Of a stretch of 13,179 nt of DNA, positions 1 through 7,822 are shown piece after piece. The notes under the pieces were generated by a model. It did no database searches. It was not told the origin of the DNA and was given only the letters and a program-made list of their open reading frames with translations. The position numbers and the translations under genes were made by a program. Numbering within the stretch: position 1 is the stretch's first letter; each line of letters starts with the position of its first letter. Origin of the DNA: Chromera velia (lineage: Eukaryota > Sar > Chromeraceae). The stretch covers positions 5,874-19,052 of the forward strand of contig JAHBMJ010002430.1 of the NCBI GenBank assembly GCA_018398765.1. Reading direction: 5' to 3'.

Positions 1-1080
1 GGGGGGGGGGGGGAAGGGGGAGAGGGCTGTTTGTTTTGGCGTCTCTGCGTCATGCACTACTTTGAGACGAAGGACGAAAGGAAATTAGAATCCCTTTGAA
101 TTCAACATGTTGGACTGTTTTTTCTCTTTTCGCTTCTCTCTTTTTTTGTGTTCAAGAGTACAAAAGGGAGGGAGGCTGACCAAGCGACTCAATTAAGAGA
201 ACGCAGAGATCGGCAGGGACGAGAAAAGGAGAAGAAGATGTGGATGGGGACCGGACAAAAATGAGAAGGCGGATGTGTACTGCCAAAGTCCAGTTGCACA
301 TATGCACAATGGAGGAAGAACGGGAGAAAGGTTTACTGTCCACCTGGCTCTGCTTCGCTAGAAGTCTCATGGGGGAGAACAGAAGAGAAGAATTAAAGCG
401 CAGCACATGCACGAGAAGCTTCGAACTCGCGAAGAAGAGCTAGTTCACGTGGACAATGCATGATCATGAATGAATTTACTGTTTGTAAAAGGAGATCTCT
501 CCAAATGGAGAAGACCGGAGAAAGCAAATTCGTTCACAGAGACCAGACGTTTGACGGATCCATTCGCTGACGGAATGGGGAAAATGCTTTAGCTTCAGAA
601 AGCCTGCCTGTCCACAATGATAAATTCACCTGCAGAAAGAAGTCGGACCGATATGCAAGAAGAAAGAAGCTGAAGAAGCCAGAAGAAACAGAAAAGGGGG
701 CAGAGAGGAACAGAGGGAGCTGGGGCAGGGGTGGGAAGGGTCAAAGGCAGGACGGACGGGAAAGTTTTTATCTCACCGGTTTTTGTTTCGGGCTTTTCGT
801 TCTGCATGAACCTCATTCTTGTCAGGCGAGAAAATACCGTCAAAGCACTGTCTGCCGGACGCTACCCTTGGAAATAATGTGACGTACGACAACACCTGAG
901 GAGTATACGCACCCCGGTGCGCGCCTCTCGGTGGGAGGTTGAGAAATAGAGGATTTATGGCTTTTGCAAGGCTGCCAGTGACCTCTTGCAAAGTGCAACA
1001 GATTCCAGCATAAGCAGAGAAAAAGGCAGAAGCTTGTGCCTAAAGAAACAAAATCGCCATTCAAAGATCTCAGTTAAACA
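1..1080. other. Downstream intergenic region, purine-rich on plus strand
   Basis: The stretch opens with a 13-base G run at the window edge. Much of it is AG-rich on the plus strand, with weak open frames on both strands (for example plus 240-443 and minus 840-1064). These lack domain patterns, good splice sites or a convincing composition, so I call no gene. A neighbouring gene's exon could be hidden here. Confidence 0.5.
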
Positions 1081-1760
1081 GCTAGCAAGGCATCTCGAAT
1101 ATTAAAAACAGTTTTTTTTTAATTTTACTAGTATGAATCTGAAAACGGCCCAGTAAGCTAGCCAGTAAGGCGGGCAATAATAAACCTTATATTTACAAAT
1201 TATCAAAGATCAATGAGATCATTAACTAATTACTAATATGGCACTTCAATACTATTTACACCGTTTGTTACAGTCAAATACAAAACTATAGATAAAAAAT
1301 ACGCTAAAATATTTACTAAAATATTTGATAATCTTATTCTATAATTAATGAAATAATTATGCTTACTGGTAGAAGTTCGTAAAAGTATATTCACCATTTA
1401 ATTTAGCATTCGATTTTGAACGCAGTTTGATACTCATTAAACTAAAATTTGTTAAATGTTGCTTAACTTATTGTATGATGATTCATCTTCAATAGAATAT
1501 GGTTTGCAATAACTGATGTCGTACGACGTACCACAGTCTAGGCCACAGTGCATCTCAATTTCTTTTTTAAAAAAGAAATCACGTTAATTGAAACCAAATT
1601 CATTTTCATGTTTAATTAGTAAATTTATTTAAAATACAACCGTAAAGATGAATTCGTAAACGTTTATTCAAACAAAAACGTAACAATTAAATATTTTAGA
1701 TACCTGTGTTGAAGAGGCAATGAATACAAGTTGACACTTCCTTTTTTTCTTATTTTTTTC
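1081..1760. other. AT-rich island of unknown origin
   Basis: A block of clearly lower GC than the rest of the window, with long A and T runs and no long open frame. It sits downstream of the gene's stop and could include 3'-flanking sequence: AATAAA on the minus strand occurs at 1663-1668 and 1624-1629, but about 500 bases after the stop, so a poly(A) role is only possible. Open frames in it are Lys/Asn-rich and look random. Confidence 0.6.
1558..1579. repeat. Perfect 22-base palindrome
   Basis: ATTTCTTTTTT is followed directly by its reverse complement, with no spacer. A 10-base palindrome, GTCGTACGAC, lies at 1518-1527, 30 bases away. In an AT-rich setting these could be chance, a terminator-like or cruciform element, or the remnant of a mobile element. 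Confidence 0.85.
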
Positions 1761-2161
1761 TTTATAGTCAACAATCATTGTGTCCGTGTTTAACTCACTG
1801 GCATGATGGTTGGCTTTTTCTCTTGAGAATCTGTTGAAGAAGGGACACAGTCTTTGTTTTTTAGTCCTTTCTCCATCATTGTTTTTCTGTTTCTGGCCTC
1901 TTAATTTTGAATTGCTCAATCGACGGAGTACCTTCTGGGTCCCTTTCAACCGTATGTAAGTAAGTGAAAACGCGAGAAAGAATCGGTTCTCTCACTTGCT
2001 TTCAAATGCTGCGATGCAGTCTGGCCCAATGGCTTCCGATTCTGTGGCTCTTTTGCTTTCAAGTTTCTCCCTCCTGCTTTCTTTTGGCATGGGCGGCTGT
2101 CTCAATGCGTCGGTAGCTGTCTCGGCTTGGCACGCAGGTGTGATATTTTGATTGTTGGCGT
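1761..2161 (-). other. 3' flank / probable 3' UTR of the gene
   Basis: This is the sequence just downstream of the TGA stop at 2162-2164. No coding domain is seen. On the plus strand it is T- and pyrimidine-rich around 2040-2090. The transcript end cannot be placed from sequence alone. Confidence 0.4.
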
Positions 2162-2339
2162 TCAGTCATTCCCCGGAATTGTGGAGGGGACAATCCAGTC
2201 TGCTGTCGGGAGTGCGTCTAGATCCTTCATGGGCTCATGCCCCCTCCTCCGCTGCCTCAGAGGAGAGAGGTCGGGGAAGACGAACAGCCCAGGAAAGATG
2301 TTCAGGAGAGTTTCCATGGCCCGGCAGCGAAGAGAGAGC
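2162..2339 (-). CDS. Final exon: C-terminal tail and stop
   Basis: A 178-base exon, phase 2 start (residues about 1650-1708), from acceptor AGTTCTCCTGCAG to TGA at 2162-2164. The split codon TG+G gives Trp. It encodes LSLRCRAMETLLNIFPGL, then FVFPDLSPLRQRRRGHE, a basic stretch, and ends STIPGND. The first part may extend TM5 or form an amphipathic helix; the basic RQRRRGHE is consistent with a cytoplasmic C-terminus. The protein ends here, with no further membrane helices, EF hand or coiled coil. A polycystin would continue with six more helices. Confidence 0.75.
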
Positions 2340-2513
2340 CTGCAGGAGAACTAGGACGAAGAGGGAGAGGGAGAGGAATAAACAGCAAGCACTGACATGT
2401 ATTCCTATTTTTCCACGAGGACACACACACACACACATACACACACTCACACACAAACACATACACACACATACACACACACACATACACACACATACAC
2501 ACACACACACACA

Positions 2514-2584
<71 letters not shown>

Positions 2585-2609
2585 ACACACACACACACAT
2601 ACACACACA

Positions 2610-2664
<55 letters not shown>

Positions 2665-2742
2665 GGCGCGAGCCAGACACAGACAAACAGAATTAACCAG
2701 AAAGAAGCTGAGAGAGAGTTCATGTGAGGGACTCTAACTGAC
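2340..2742 (-). other. Intron with very long CA/GA microsatellite
   Basis: A 403-base intron from donor GTCAGT to acceptor TTCTCCTGCAG. More than half of it is the microsatellite at 2421-2665. The long open frames crossing it in both strands are Thr-His or Cys-Val runs made by the repeat. Confidence 0.75.
2421..2665. repeat. (CA)n with CATA interruptions followed by (GA)n
   Basis: About 224 bases of CA repeat, with T interruptions giving ACATAC at irregular spacing, are followed by about 20 bases of GA (2645-2665). In the transcript this is (UC)n then (UG)n, ending about 80 bases upstream of the final exon acceptor. Confidence 0.97.
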
Positions 2743-3648
2743 CACAAAGCAACAGCTTGAAAGAACCCCGAAAGCACGGAGTGGGAGAATTCGAATCCGA
2801 ACAGAATGACCAGAGCTACGCTGTTCTCGTGTCTCATGTCCTCAGCTCGTCTTGTAGTGTATTTCCCTTCTGCTTCCTTCAATCCTCCTTGCCGGTCGTC
2901 CAAATAAAAAACCGAAAAGAGAATAACAAGCAAAACGATCAGTGTCACGCATATAAATGCAAGAAAGACTTGCGTTTTTGTTTCTGCCTCACATCTCTTC
3001 AGATATAATTTGATCGCGGTGCCCCTGTCAAGAACAACTCTCGGGGCCTTGGCCGCGAGCTCTGGTCCCAGCTGATGGTACAGGAGTCTCGCGAGGTCTC
3101 CCGTGTGGGCACAATCTAAGAGGGAATCGGCAGGACGGAAACCTTTTGAGGTGCTTTCGTTGATTTCTCCTTCACCTTTCTCTCCTTCTTCTTCCTTCTC
3201 CTTCGTTACAGTCATCACCTCCCCCCCTCGAGATCTTTGTAGAATCAATGCTCCCTCTGGAACTCTCCCACATGTGTTTGCGCTTGCCCACACACCTGAG
3301 ACCATTACCCGTGCAACCGCTCCGACAAAGAACAGCCCTGCCAGATAGGCAATGCAGGCCTTGAGGAATGCCGGGGGCGTGTAAGCCCAAAGGTCCCCGT
3401 GCCCTTCGAGAGACAGTTCGTCGGGAGCCGTCGAGTACGTGACGGGTCTGTAGGGTTCAAGGAGCCTGTCGTCATTATATTTTTCGTTCAGCAGCACCAC
3501 AGTGTGCAAGGCTGCTAGAAGGCACCAGGAGGCGAGCACACGGGCGCAGAAAGAGAGCGCATCCGACAGGGGTGGTACAGTAAACACAGAGGTCCCGAGC
3601 CTTCCGTAAGTTAGTCGGAGTATCATATGACTCCGTGAAAGGCAATTT
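2743..3648 (-). CDS. Exon: transmembrane helices 2-5
   Basis: A 906-base exon, phase 2-2 (residues about 1348-1649), from acceptor TGTGTCTGCAG to donor TTGTG|GTCAGT. It encodes NCLSRSHMILRLTYGR, then VFTVPPLSD leading into four hydrophobic helices: TM2 about 1379-1401 (LSFCARVLASWCLLAALH), a polar loop of about 40 residues, TM3 about 1441-1464 (AFLKACIAYLAGLFFVGA), a polar loop of about 110 residues with a Glu/Lys-rich run, TM4 about 1574-1597 (VFLAFICVTLIVLLVIL), a short charged loop, and TM5 about 1624-1650 (SVALVILFGFEFSHSVLS). With TM1 this gives N-out, C-in topology. The order and spacing of TM2-TM5 resemble the first helices of polycystin-1-like proteins, where a short 'S-x-F-T' segment precedes TM2; here the matching stretch reads SVFTVPP. 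This is inference without alignment. Confidence 0.8.
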
Positions 3649-3827
3649 CTGCAGACACAGGAAATGGGATAATGAAACTGTATCAAAAGCTCCAGAGAAG
3701 TCTATTGAAAAAACAAACTCAGCAGAGCAGAGAGCCAAGGTTTTGCTGCTCGAGAGACGGAATGACGCTTGTTACGCCGAGAACGCTGGCAGCTTTGATA
3801 CTTTTTCGCGCTTTGTTGATTTCTTTT

Positions 3828-3900
<73 letters not shown>

Positions 3901-4013
3901 CACACTCACACACACACACACACACAAGCTTTTCCAATTTCTTCAAACGTCCCCGAGGAGAGAGAGGGGATCTTCTGCCCTGTCCCCACTGCTGACTGCA
4001 TGCGCTGACTGAC
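3649..4013 (-). other. Intron carrying a CA/CG alternating tract
   Basis: A 365-base intron with acceptor CCTGTGTCTGCAG. It holds the microsatellite at 3829-3926. No coding sequence is visible outside repeat-derived Thr-His or Cys-Val runs. Confidence 0.65.
3829..3926. repeat. (CA)n-(CG)n-(CA)n compound microsatellite
   Basis: CA repeats with a few CT interruptions run from 3829, change to an uninterrupted CG block at about 3883-3897, and return to CA until 3926. In the transcript it is a UG-rich tract about 180 bases upstream of the acceptor of the membrane exon. The alternating purine-pyrimidine sequence is a classic candidate for Z-DNA. Confidence 0.95.
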
Positions 4014-4052
4014 ATAAAGAGGGTCCCAAAAGACCACAGCGCCCACTGGCAT
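4014..4052 (-). CDS. Candidate 39-base cassette exon
   Basis: A segment with a good acceptor (GATTGTGTGCAG) and a strong donor (GTCAGT), phase 2-2, which would encode CQWALWSFGTLF between split codons. Because the flanking exons also join to each other in phase (both 2), it is optional. The same acceptor read in phase 0 gives a different, protein-like frame (MPVGAVVFWDPLYVSQRM) that could end in phase 2 at a second donor, GCA|GTCAGC. The sequence alone cannot decide between these. Confidence 0.35.
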
Positions 4053-4399
4053 CTGCACACAATCAGCATCGTGTTGCGACAGCAAATATGATGGACGCAT
4101 CCCGGAGCGCGACAAAAAATAAAAAGGCCCTCCACAAAAGACGCAACGCAGGCATAGCTGTGAAAGACAGTTTGCAAACAGGGTATGCAAGAAAGCGCAG
4201 GAGACATGCTCAACAACCTCCCGGGTGAGAACGAAGACAAATGTACAGGGCTATGTGTGTAAACCTCAGAAGAGTCTGACATATATTTCTGCATCCATCT
4301 GTCGCTCACAGAAACCGTGGACGCGCAGTACCAAATTGCAAGATCAAAAGGTTTGTTTTTGTTTGTTTATCTGACCGACTGACCGACTGAACGACTGAC
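4053..4399 (-). other. Intron after the long cytoplasmic exon
   Basis: This is a 347-base intron if the small cassette at 4014-4052 is used. Otherwise intron sequence runs on to 3649. A short open segment after an ATGCAG acceptor near 4287 (KYMSDSSE) was considered but has little support. No other signal is seen. Confidence 0.45.
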
Positions 4400-4400
4400 C
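4371..4400 (-). repeat. GTCAGTCG repeat at the donor of the long exon
   Basis: Four imperfect copies of an 8-base unit (CTGACCGA on the plus strand) lie at and just inside the intron. In transcript sense they give three candidate donors: CAG|GTCAGT (phase 2, preferred), TCG|GTCAGT (phase 0) and TCG|GTCAGA (phase 2). Confidence 0.8.
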
Positions 4401-6136
4401 TGAGAGGGACCATTGCGGGTCTGGCCAGATTCAAAGGGGCGACAATCGCCATCGGCGCCTGCTTTCTTGAACTGATAAATTTATCGGGCCGTCTACTTTC
4501 TCTCTGCAGTCGGACCCTCCTTTTGATTTGCATCAGTCTTCTCTGCAGTGGAGAAGAATTTGGACTTTCCTCCCCGATGTGGTCGAGGACAGCAACTCTG
4601 GGCTTGACGGGGGAGAAACGACGAAGTGGGCTTGCGTCGGGGGAAGGGATAGAGTATGATCTTTGAGGGGATCAAGGGAGAAAGTGGGGGGAATGCTGAC
4701 TTGTGCAGCTGCTTGTCGCCGAGTTTCGCTTTTGGGGAGAAAAAGAATCGGGGTTGCTCCCGGGCAAGAAGTTGGAAATGGGAGGAGGGAGTTTAAAAAT
4801 CATTTCTCTCTCTAGTTCGGGTGATGTGACCTGAAGTGGGGGTGGAGAGACAACTTTTGAAGGAGATCTGTCTCTTTCTTGCTCTCGGGCTGCTAGCTCC
4901 TCCAAATTTTCACAGAGCTGCTCTAGGCTCTCCAAATCTGTGTCGTCCAGTACATCTACATTCCCTCGCATGAGGGTTTCTTCAAGCTTTCGAATGGCCT
5001 TACCGATTGTTTGCATCTTTCCAGACTCATCCTCTTCCTCATGTTCCGGCCCACTTCTGCCAATAGCAGGAGGGGATTCCTTTGCCTCTCCTGTTCCTTG
5101 CCGTCTTTCTGTTGCGCCAACTTTCCACTTAGCCAGAGCAAAAGTATTCTGAGCCATGGTTCTTTGGCTAACTGAAAAAGAGGACCTCACCAGAGGCGAC
5201 CCCTCTTCCATCTCCTGTCCATCTCCTTCGAGCGCCTCCGATACCTCAGAGGGCCGGGAGGACAGAAAGTCCGAATCTCCACTCTCGGACATGAAGAAAC
5301 GGGGAGTCGGAGAATAAGAAGTCCCATGAGAAGGTGTGAACCCCCCACCCCCCCGACCACCGCTCCCCCTCCGTAGAGGAGAAAAGCCCCTTTGTGCCCC
5401 TCTTGTCGGACTCCTGTCATGCACGTCCGATGAGTCATCTGAAGAATGCGATTGCATTTCTTCCATTTCTATGTTTGCCCTTTCCACATGCAGACTGTCA
5501 ATCTCCCCTCCCTGTTCTTGAAAACTTCGAGTCGCAGTCCACGTACACCTGCGCTGAATTTTGGAATTCCAATTCCAATTCCAGGGCCTGACCGTAAATC
5601 CGACCCCCAACTCGACATTCACAGTTCTTAAAGTCTGATCAAGTCGAGTCCACAGGTCATGCTGTCTTTTCATTGTTGCTCTCTCATCAAGATGATTGCC
5701 AGGATTGAACGCCTCTCTCTCCATGTGCAACTCTCGCCTTCGAAGCTCTTTCGCTTGACGCAGAGACGACAAGTCAATAACTCCAAGCGTCTTCTCTCGG
5801 AGCGTCAGACGACGACAAAGCTCTTGCAGACAACACAGACACCCGCGCCTCTCTGTGTGCCTCACTCTTTCTGAAGCTCTGAAAGCAATGACCCTTCGTG
5901 GATTGTAAAATCGTTTCAATCGCACAAAATGGACGCTTCTCCGGAACGCTGCAAGGTCAACAAGGGGAAGATCCCCCTTGCCTGTGTCACCTTTTTCTTT
6001 GAATCCTCCCCCCTCTTCGTTCTTTCCACCCCCCCGATTGCGCTCTCTCTTTGAAGAACTCCATCCTCGAGAGAAGACACCGAGACTGGAAGTAGACGTC
6101 ATCGACGGCAAGTCCTTCTTTTCCCTCAAGTGCGCA
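4400..6136 (-). CDS. Long exon: cytoplasmic loop between TM1 and TM2 (contains an in-frame TGA)
   Basis: A 1,737-base exon, phase 2 to 2 (residues about 769-1347), from acceptor CTCCTTGCAG to donor CTCAG|GTCAGT. It begins (F)AHLREKKDLPSM. The first half is basic and helical (FVRLKRFYNPRRVIAF, then a Cys-rich RRGCLCCLQELCRR, then KELRRRELHMERE). A (TGGAAT)3 tract gives WNWNWN near 5562-5582. The second half is Ser/Pro-rich and acidic, probably disordered and phosphorylated, with a helical acidic segment (DTDLESLEQLCENLEELA) and many SP sites. I see no PLAT/LH2 domain, which polycystin-1 has here. In-frame TGA at 4672-4674 interrupts it; SP-rich coding sequence resumes immediately in the same frame (SPQRSYSIPSPDASPLRR). 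If TGA is a true stop, the protein ends after about 1,256 residues with a single membrane helix. Confidence 0.75.
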
Positions 6137-6393
6137 CTGCAAGGAGGGACATGTATTTGAATGAAATCGACATTTGAACTCTCCCGAAATCACGTCCTTT
6201 CTACGAGTCATGCACTCTTTTCTTACACTAACCCCACCTGAAGACCCGCCCAGTGCTGTTTGGTGTGTCGATATTATTCGCACTCAGACAAAACCTTCAT
6301 TTCGATATTCTACTCGGAATCAGGAATCAAAATCCATCCCATCTCTCGTCTTTGCTCTCACCCTCATTCATGCACATAGATGTATGGACTTAC

Positions 6394-6560
6394 AATGCAA
6401 CAGTCATAAGCAAGGTGATCAAAAGAGAGGCCCAGCTGAGAATCAACCCGGCGACCTCCTCGCTGAAGGGCCCATCGTTGTTCTTTTTCTGCTCTCTCGA
6501 GGAAGACGCCCTGATGACGTTCGTCAACGAGGCTGGGGCGTTACTCTGAGGTTCGATATA
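6394..6560 (-). CDS. Exon: first transmembrane helix (TM1)
   Basis: A 167-base exon, phase 0 to 2 (residues about 714-768), from acceptor TTCTCTGCAG to donor GCATT|GTAAGT (the most canonical donor in the gene). It encodes YIEPQSNAPASL, a charged stretch SSSREQKKNNDG, and then the helix VAGLILSWASLLITLLMT at about 749-769, whose last residue is completed by the next exon. The position, about 50 residues after the GPS, and the strongly hydrophobic run make this the first membrane pass, with the N-terminal side extracellular. The next exon is rich in Lys and Arg, in keeping with a cytoplasmic side. Confidence 0.85.
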
Positions 6561-6787
6561 CTGCAGAGAAGAAATTTAAAGAAGAAGATCGTCTGTCAAT
6601 ACAGCATAGGGCAGAAACAGAATTCACTTACAGAGTGATACATCAATCGACCACCTTCTCTGGTTCGTCCGTTCACGGCCTTTTGTTTCTTCCCGCCTTC
6701 CTTCATTACCTTCTCGTCAAGTTACGTTCCACAGAGACGCAAAGATAGACAGTTACACAAAAAGAGCCTAGAGGCCGCAGGGCGTGC

Positions 6788-6809
6788 ACTGACTGACTGA
6801 CTGACTGAC
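6788..6809 (-). repeat. GTCA tetranucleotide repeat forming the splice donor
   Basis: Twenty-two bases of perfect ACTG period-4 repeat start exactly at the donor of the GPS exon. In transcript sense the donor reads as successive GTCAGTCAGTCA units, giving several identical GTCAGT donors four bases apart; only the first keeps frame with the next exon. Confidence 0.85.
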
Positions 6810-6919
6810 CCTGACTGCCAGGATGACAGCCGTCTCCAAAGTCCTCAACATACAGGTGCACCCTGCCGTCTCCTGCGTCTGCCCATGACCTGACTCGACA
6901 ACCTCTGGAGCCTCGCAAC
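6810..6919 (-). CDS. Exon: second half of GPS motif
   Basis: A 110-base exon, phase 1 to 0 (residues about 677-713), encoding GCEAPEVVES, then AGCTCMLRTLETAVILAV. Joined to the previous exon it completes a GPS: C...W-T-A-A-G-C...C-T-C-x-x-x-T-x-x-x-A-V-I-L. The usual GPS tail is C-x-C-N-H-L-T/S-x-F-A-V-L. Here the cleavage tripeptide His-Leu-Thr/Ser is replaced by Leu-Arg-Thr and one residue is inserted, so autoproteolysis is unlikely. The donor GG|GTCAGT is the first of five overlapping GTCA units. The phase-0 end fits the next exon. Confidence 0.8.
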
Positions 6920-7274
6920 CTGCTCCATCGATCGATCGATCGAATAGCAAAAGAACAGAGAGAGTAGCGCACAGCTCGACATGGTAACAGTGCCACCAGA
7001 TTTGCGGAGAAAGAACCGAACCGAAAGAGGGAGATGAGAGTAATCAACGCTCACAAGGATCGGCAAGTCACAAAAAGAACATTCTTGCCAGTCAGTGGTC
7101 AAAAACCAAATCAGTCTGTACACATACATCTTCACAAACAGATAGAAGAAGGAGTGCTGGAGAGAGACGCAAGGAGGGAACTAGAGAGAAATTCTCGAAG
7201 CGCGCACGTCCATCTGGTCTTGCACGACGACCAACAATCGACATTCCTATGCTCTAAAAAAAAAGACTACCCAC
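6920..7274 (-). other. Intron splitting the GPS motif, with ATCG repeat
   Basis: A 355-base intron from donor GTGGGT to acceptor GGAGCAG. A perfect (ATCG)4 tract lies at 6927-6943, directly before the acceptor, so the usual pyrimidine tract is missing there. No coding signal is seen. Confidence 0.65.
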
Positions 7275-7592
7275 CTGCTGCTGTCCAGATTTCGTTTTGC
7301 ACATCCATCTGGGTGCATTCCAGAATCCATTCCCCCCCCTGTCTCCCCAGTTCACTTCCATACTGTTCCTCCAGGTCCCGAATCATCAACAGTCTGAGAC
7401 TCTCTGAAGGAAATTTCGTCCACAGACGCAACACCCCAGCAGCAGTTGCAAAAGGGGGCTGCGATTCCGCCCCCCCCCCCTCTTCGGAAAGTAGACGAAA
7501 GGTGAAGCGTGCCCCTGTCGACCTGCTTGAAGAGGTTGGGGGCGCGAGGGGAATCCTGCCAGCTCCAATCACCTCGCCGTTTTGTCGTGCAA
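7275..7592 (-). CDS. Exon: GAIN-like domain end and first half of GPS motif
   Basis: A 318-base, phase 1-1 exon (residues about 571-676) from acceptor TTGATGCAG to donor GCAG|GTGGGT. It begins (V)ARQNGEVIGAG, then a Pro/Ser-rich insert, RFTFRLLSEEGGG, and near its end ILECTQMDVQNEIWTAAG. With the next exon (GCE...) this gives the GPS pattern C-x9-W-x3-G-C. In GAIN domains the GPS is the last part before the first membrane helix and may be self-cleaved. The insert of about 70 residues between RFTFRL and the GPS Cys is longer than I expect and could hide a small intron, though the frame is open throughout. An 11-base C run (plus strand, about 7471-7481) is a possible sequencing weak point. Confidence 0.8.
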
Positions 7593-7822
7593 CTGCATCA
7601 ACAAACACCATGACAACAGTGCTTATCCTCTCTTTCAACAACGACGTGAAGCCACAAACAACGGGCAGAGCCTATGTGCCTCCCAGAGTAAAACTGCAGT
7701 CACGAATTGACAACAGAAAGGGGGACTAATTCTCTGGACGCAATTCCGTCACTGCAGTATCACGGCTTGCAGAGCCATACATCGTTGTCCTTAGCATATC
7801 TTTCCCTGCCTTGCGGACTGAC

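Noticed and set aside
240-443. 67-codon plus-strand frame near the window start
   Set aside because: It is Arg/Glu/Lys-rich because the stretch is purine-rich. No domain, signal peptide or supporting splice site is seen.
1668-1949. 93-codon minus-strand frame, Lys/Asn-rich
   Set aside because: It lies in AT-rich downstream sequence, has no motif, and its composition is explained by A/T runs.
2152-2727. Long open frames across the CA/GA tract on both strands (Thr-His, His-rich or Cys-Val runs)
   Set aside because: They are produced by the dinucleotide repeat. The repeat lies in an intron of the minus-strand gene.
4680-4720. 40-base mini-intron (GTCAGC...CAAAG) that would remove the TGA
   Set aside because: Its length of 40 shifts the reading frame away from the well-formed SP-rich frame downstream, and it is far shorter than any other intron in the gene.
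6394-6560. Adhesion-GPCR identity from GPS plus TM1
   Set aside because: TM1 is followed by about 600 polar residues before TM2, and only five helices are found, not a compact seven-helix bundle.
6174-6638. 154-codon plus-strand open frame
   Set aside because: It is antisense to the TM1 exon, whose splice sites and phase fit the gene on the minus strand.
7034-7729. 231-codon plus-strand open frame
   Set aside because: It lies antisense to the GPS exon and its introns, has no domain pattern, and mirrors the minus-strand coding bias.
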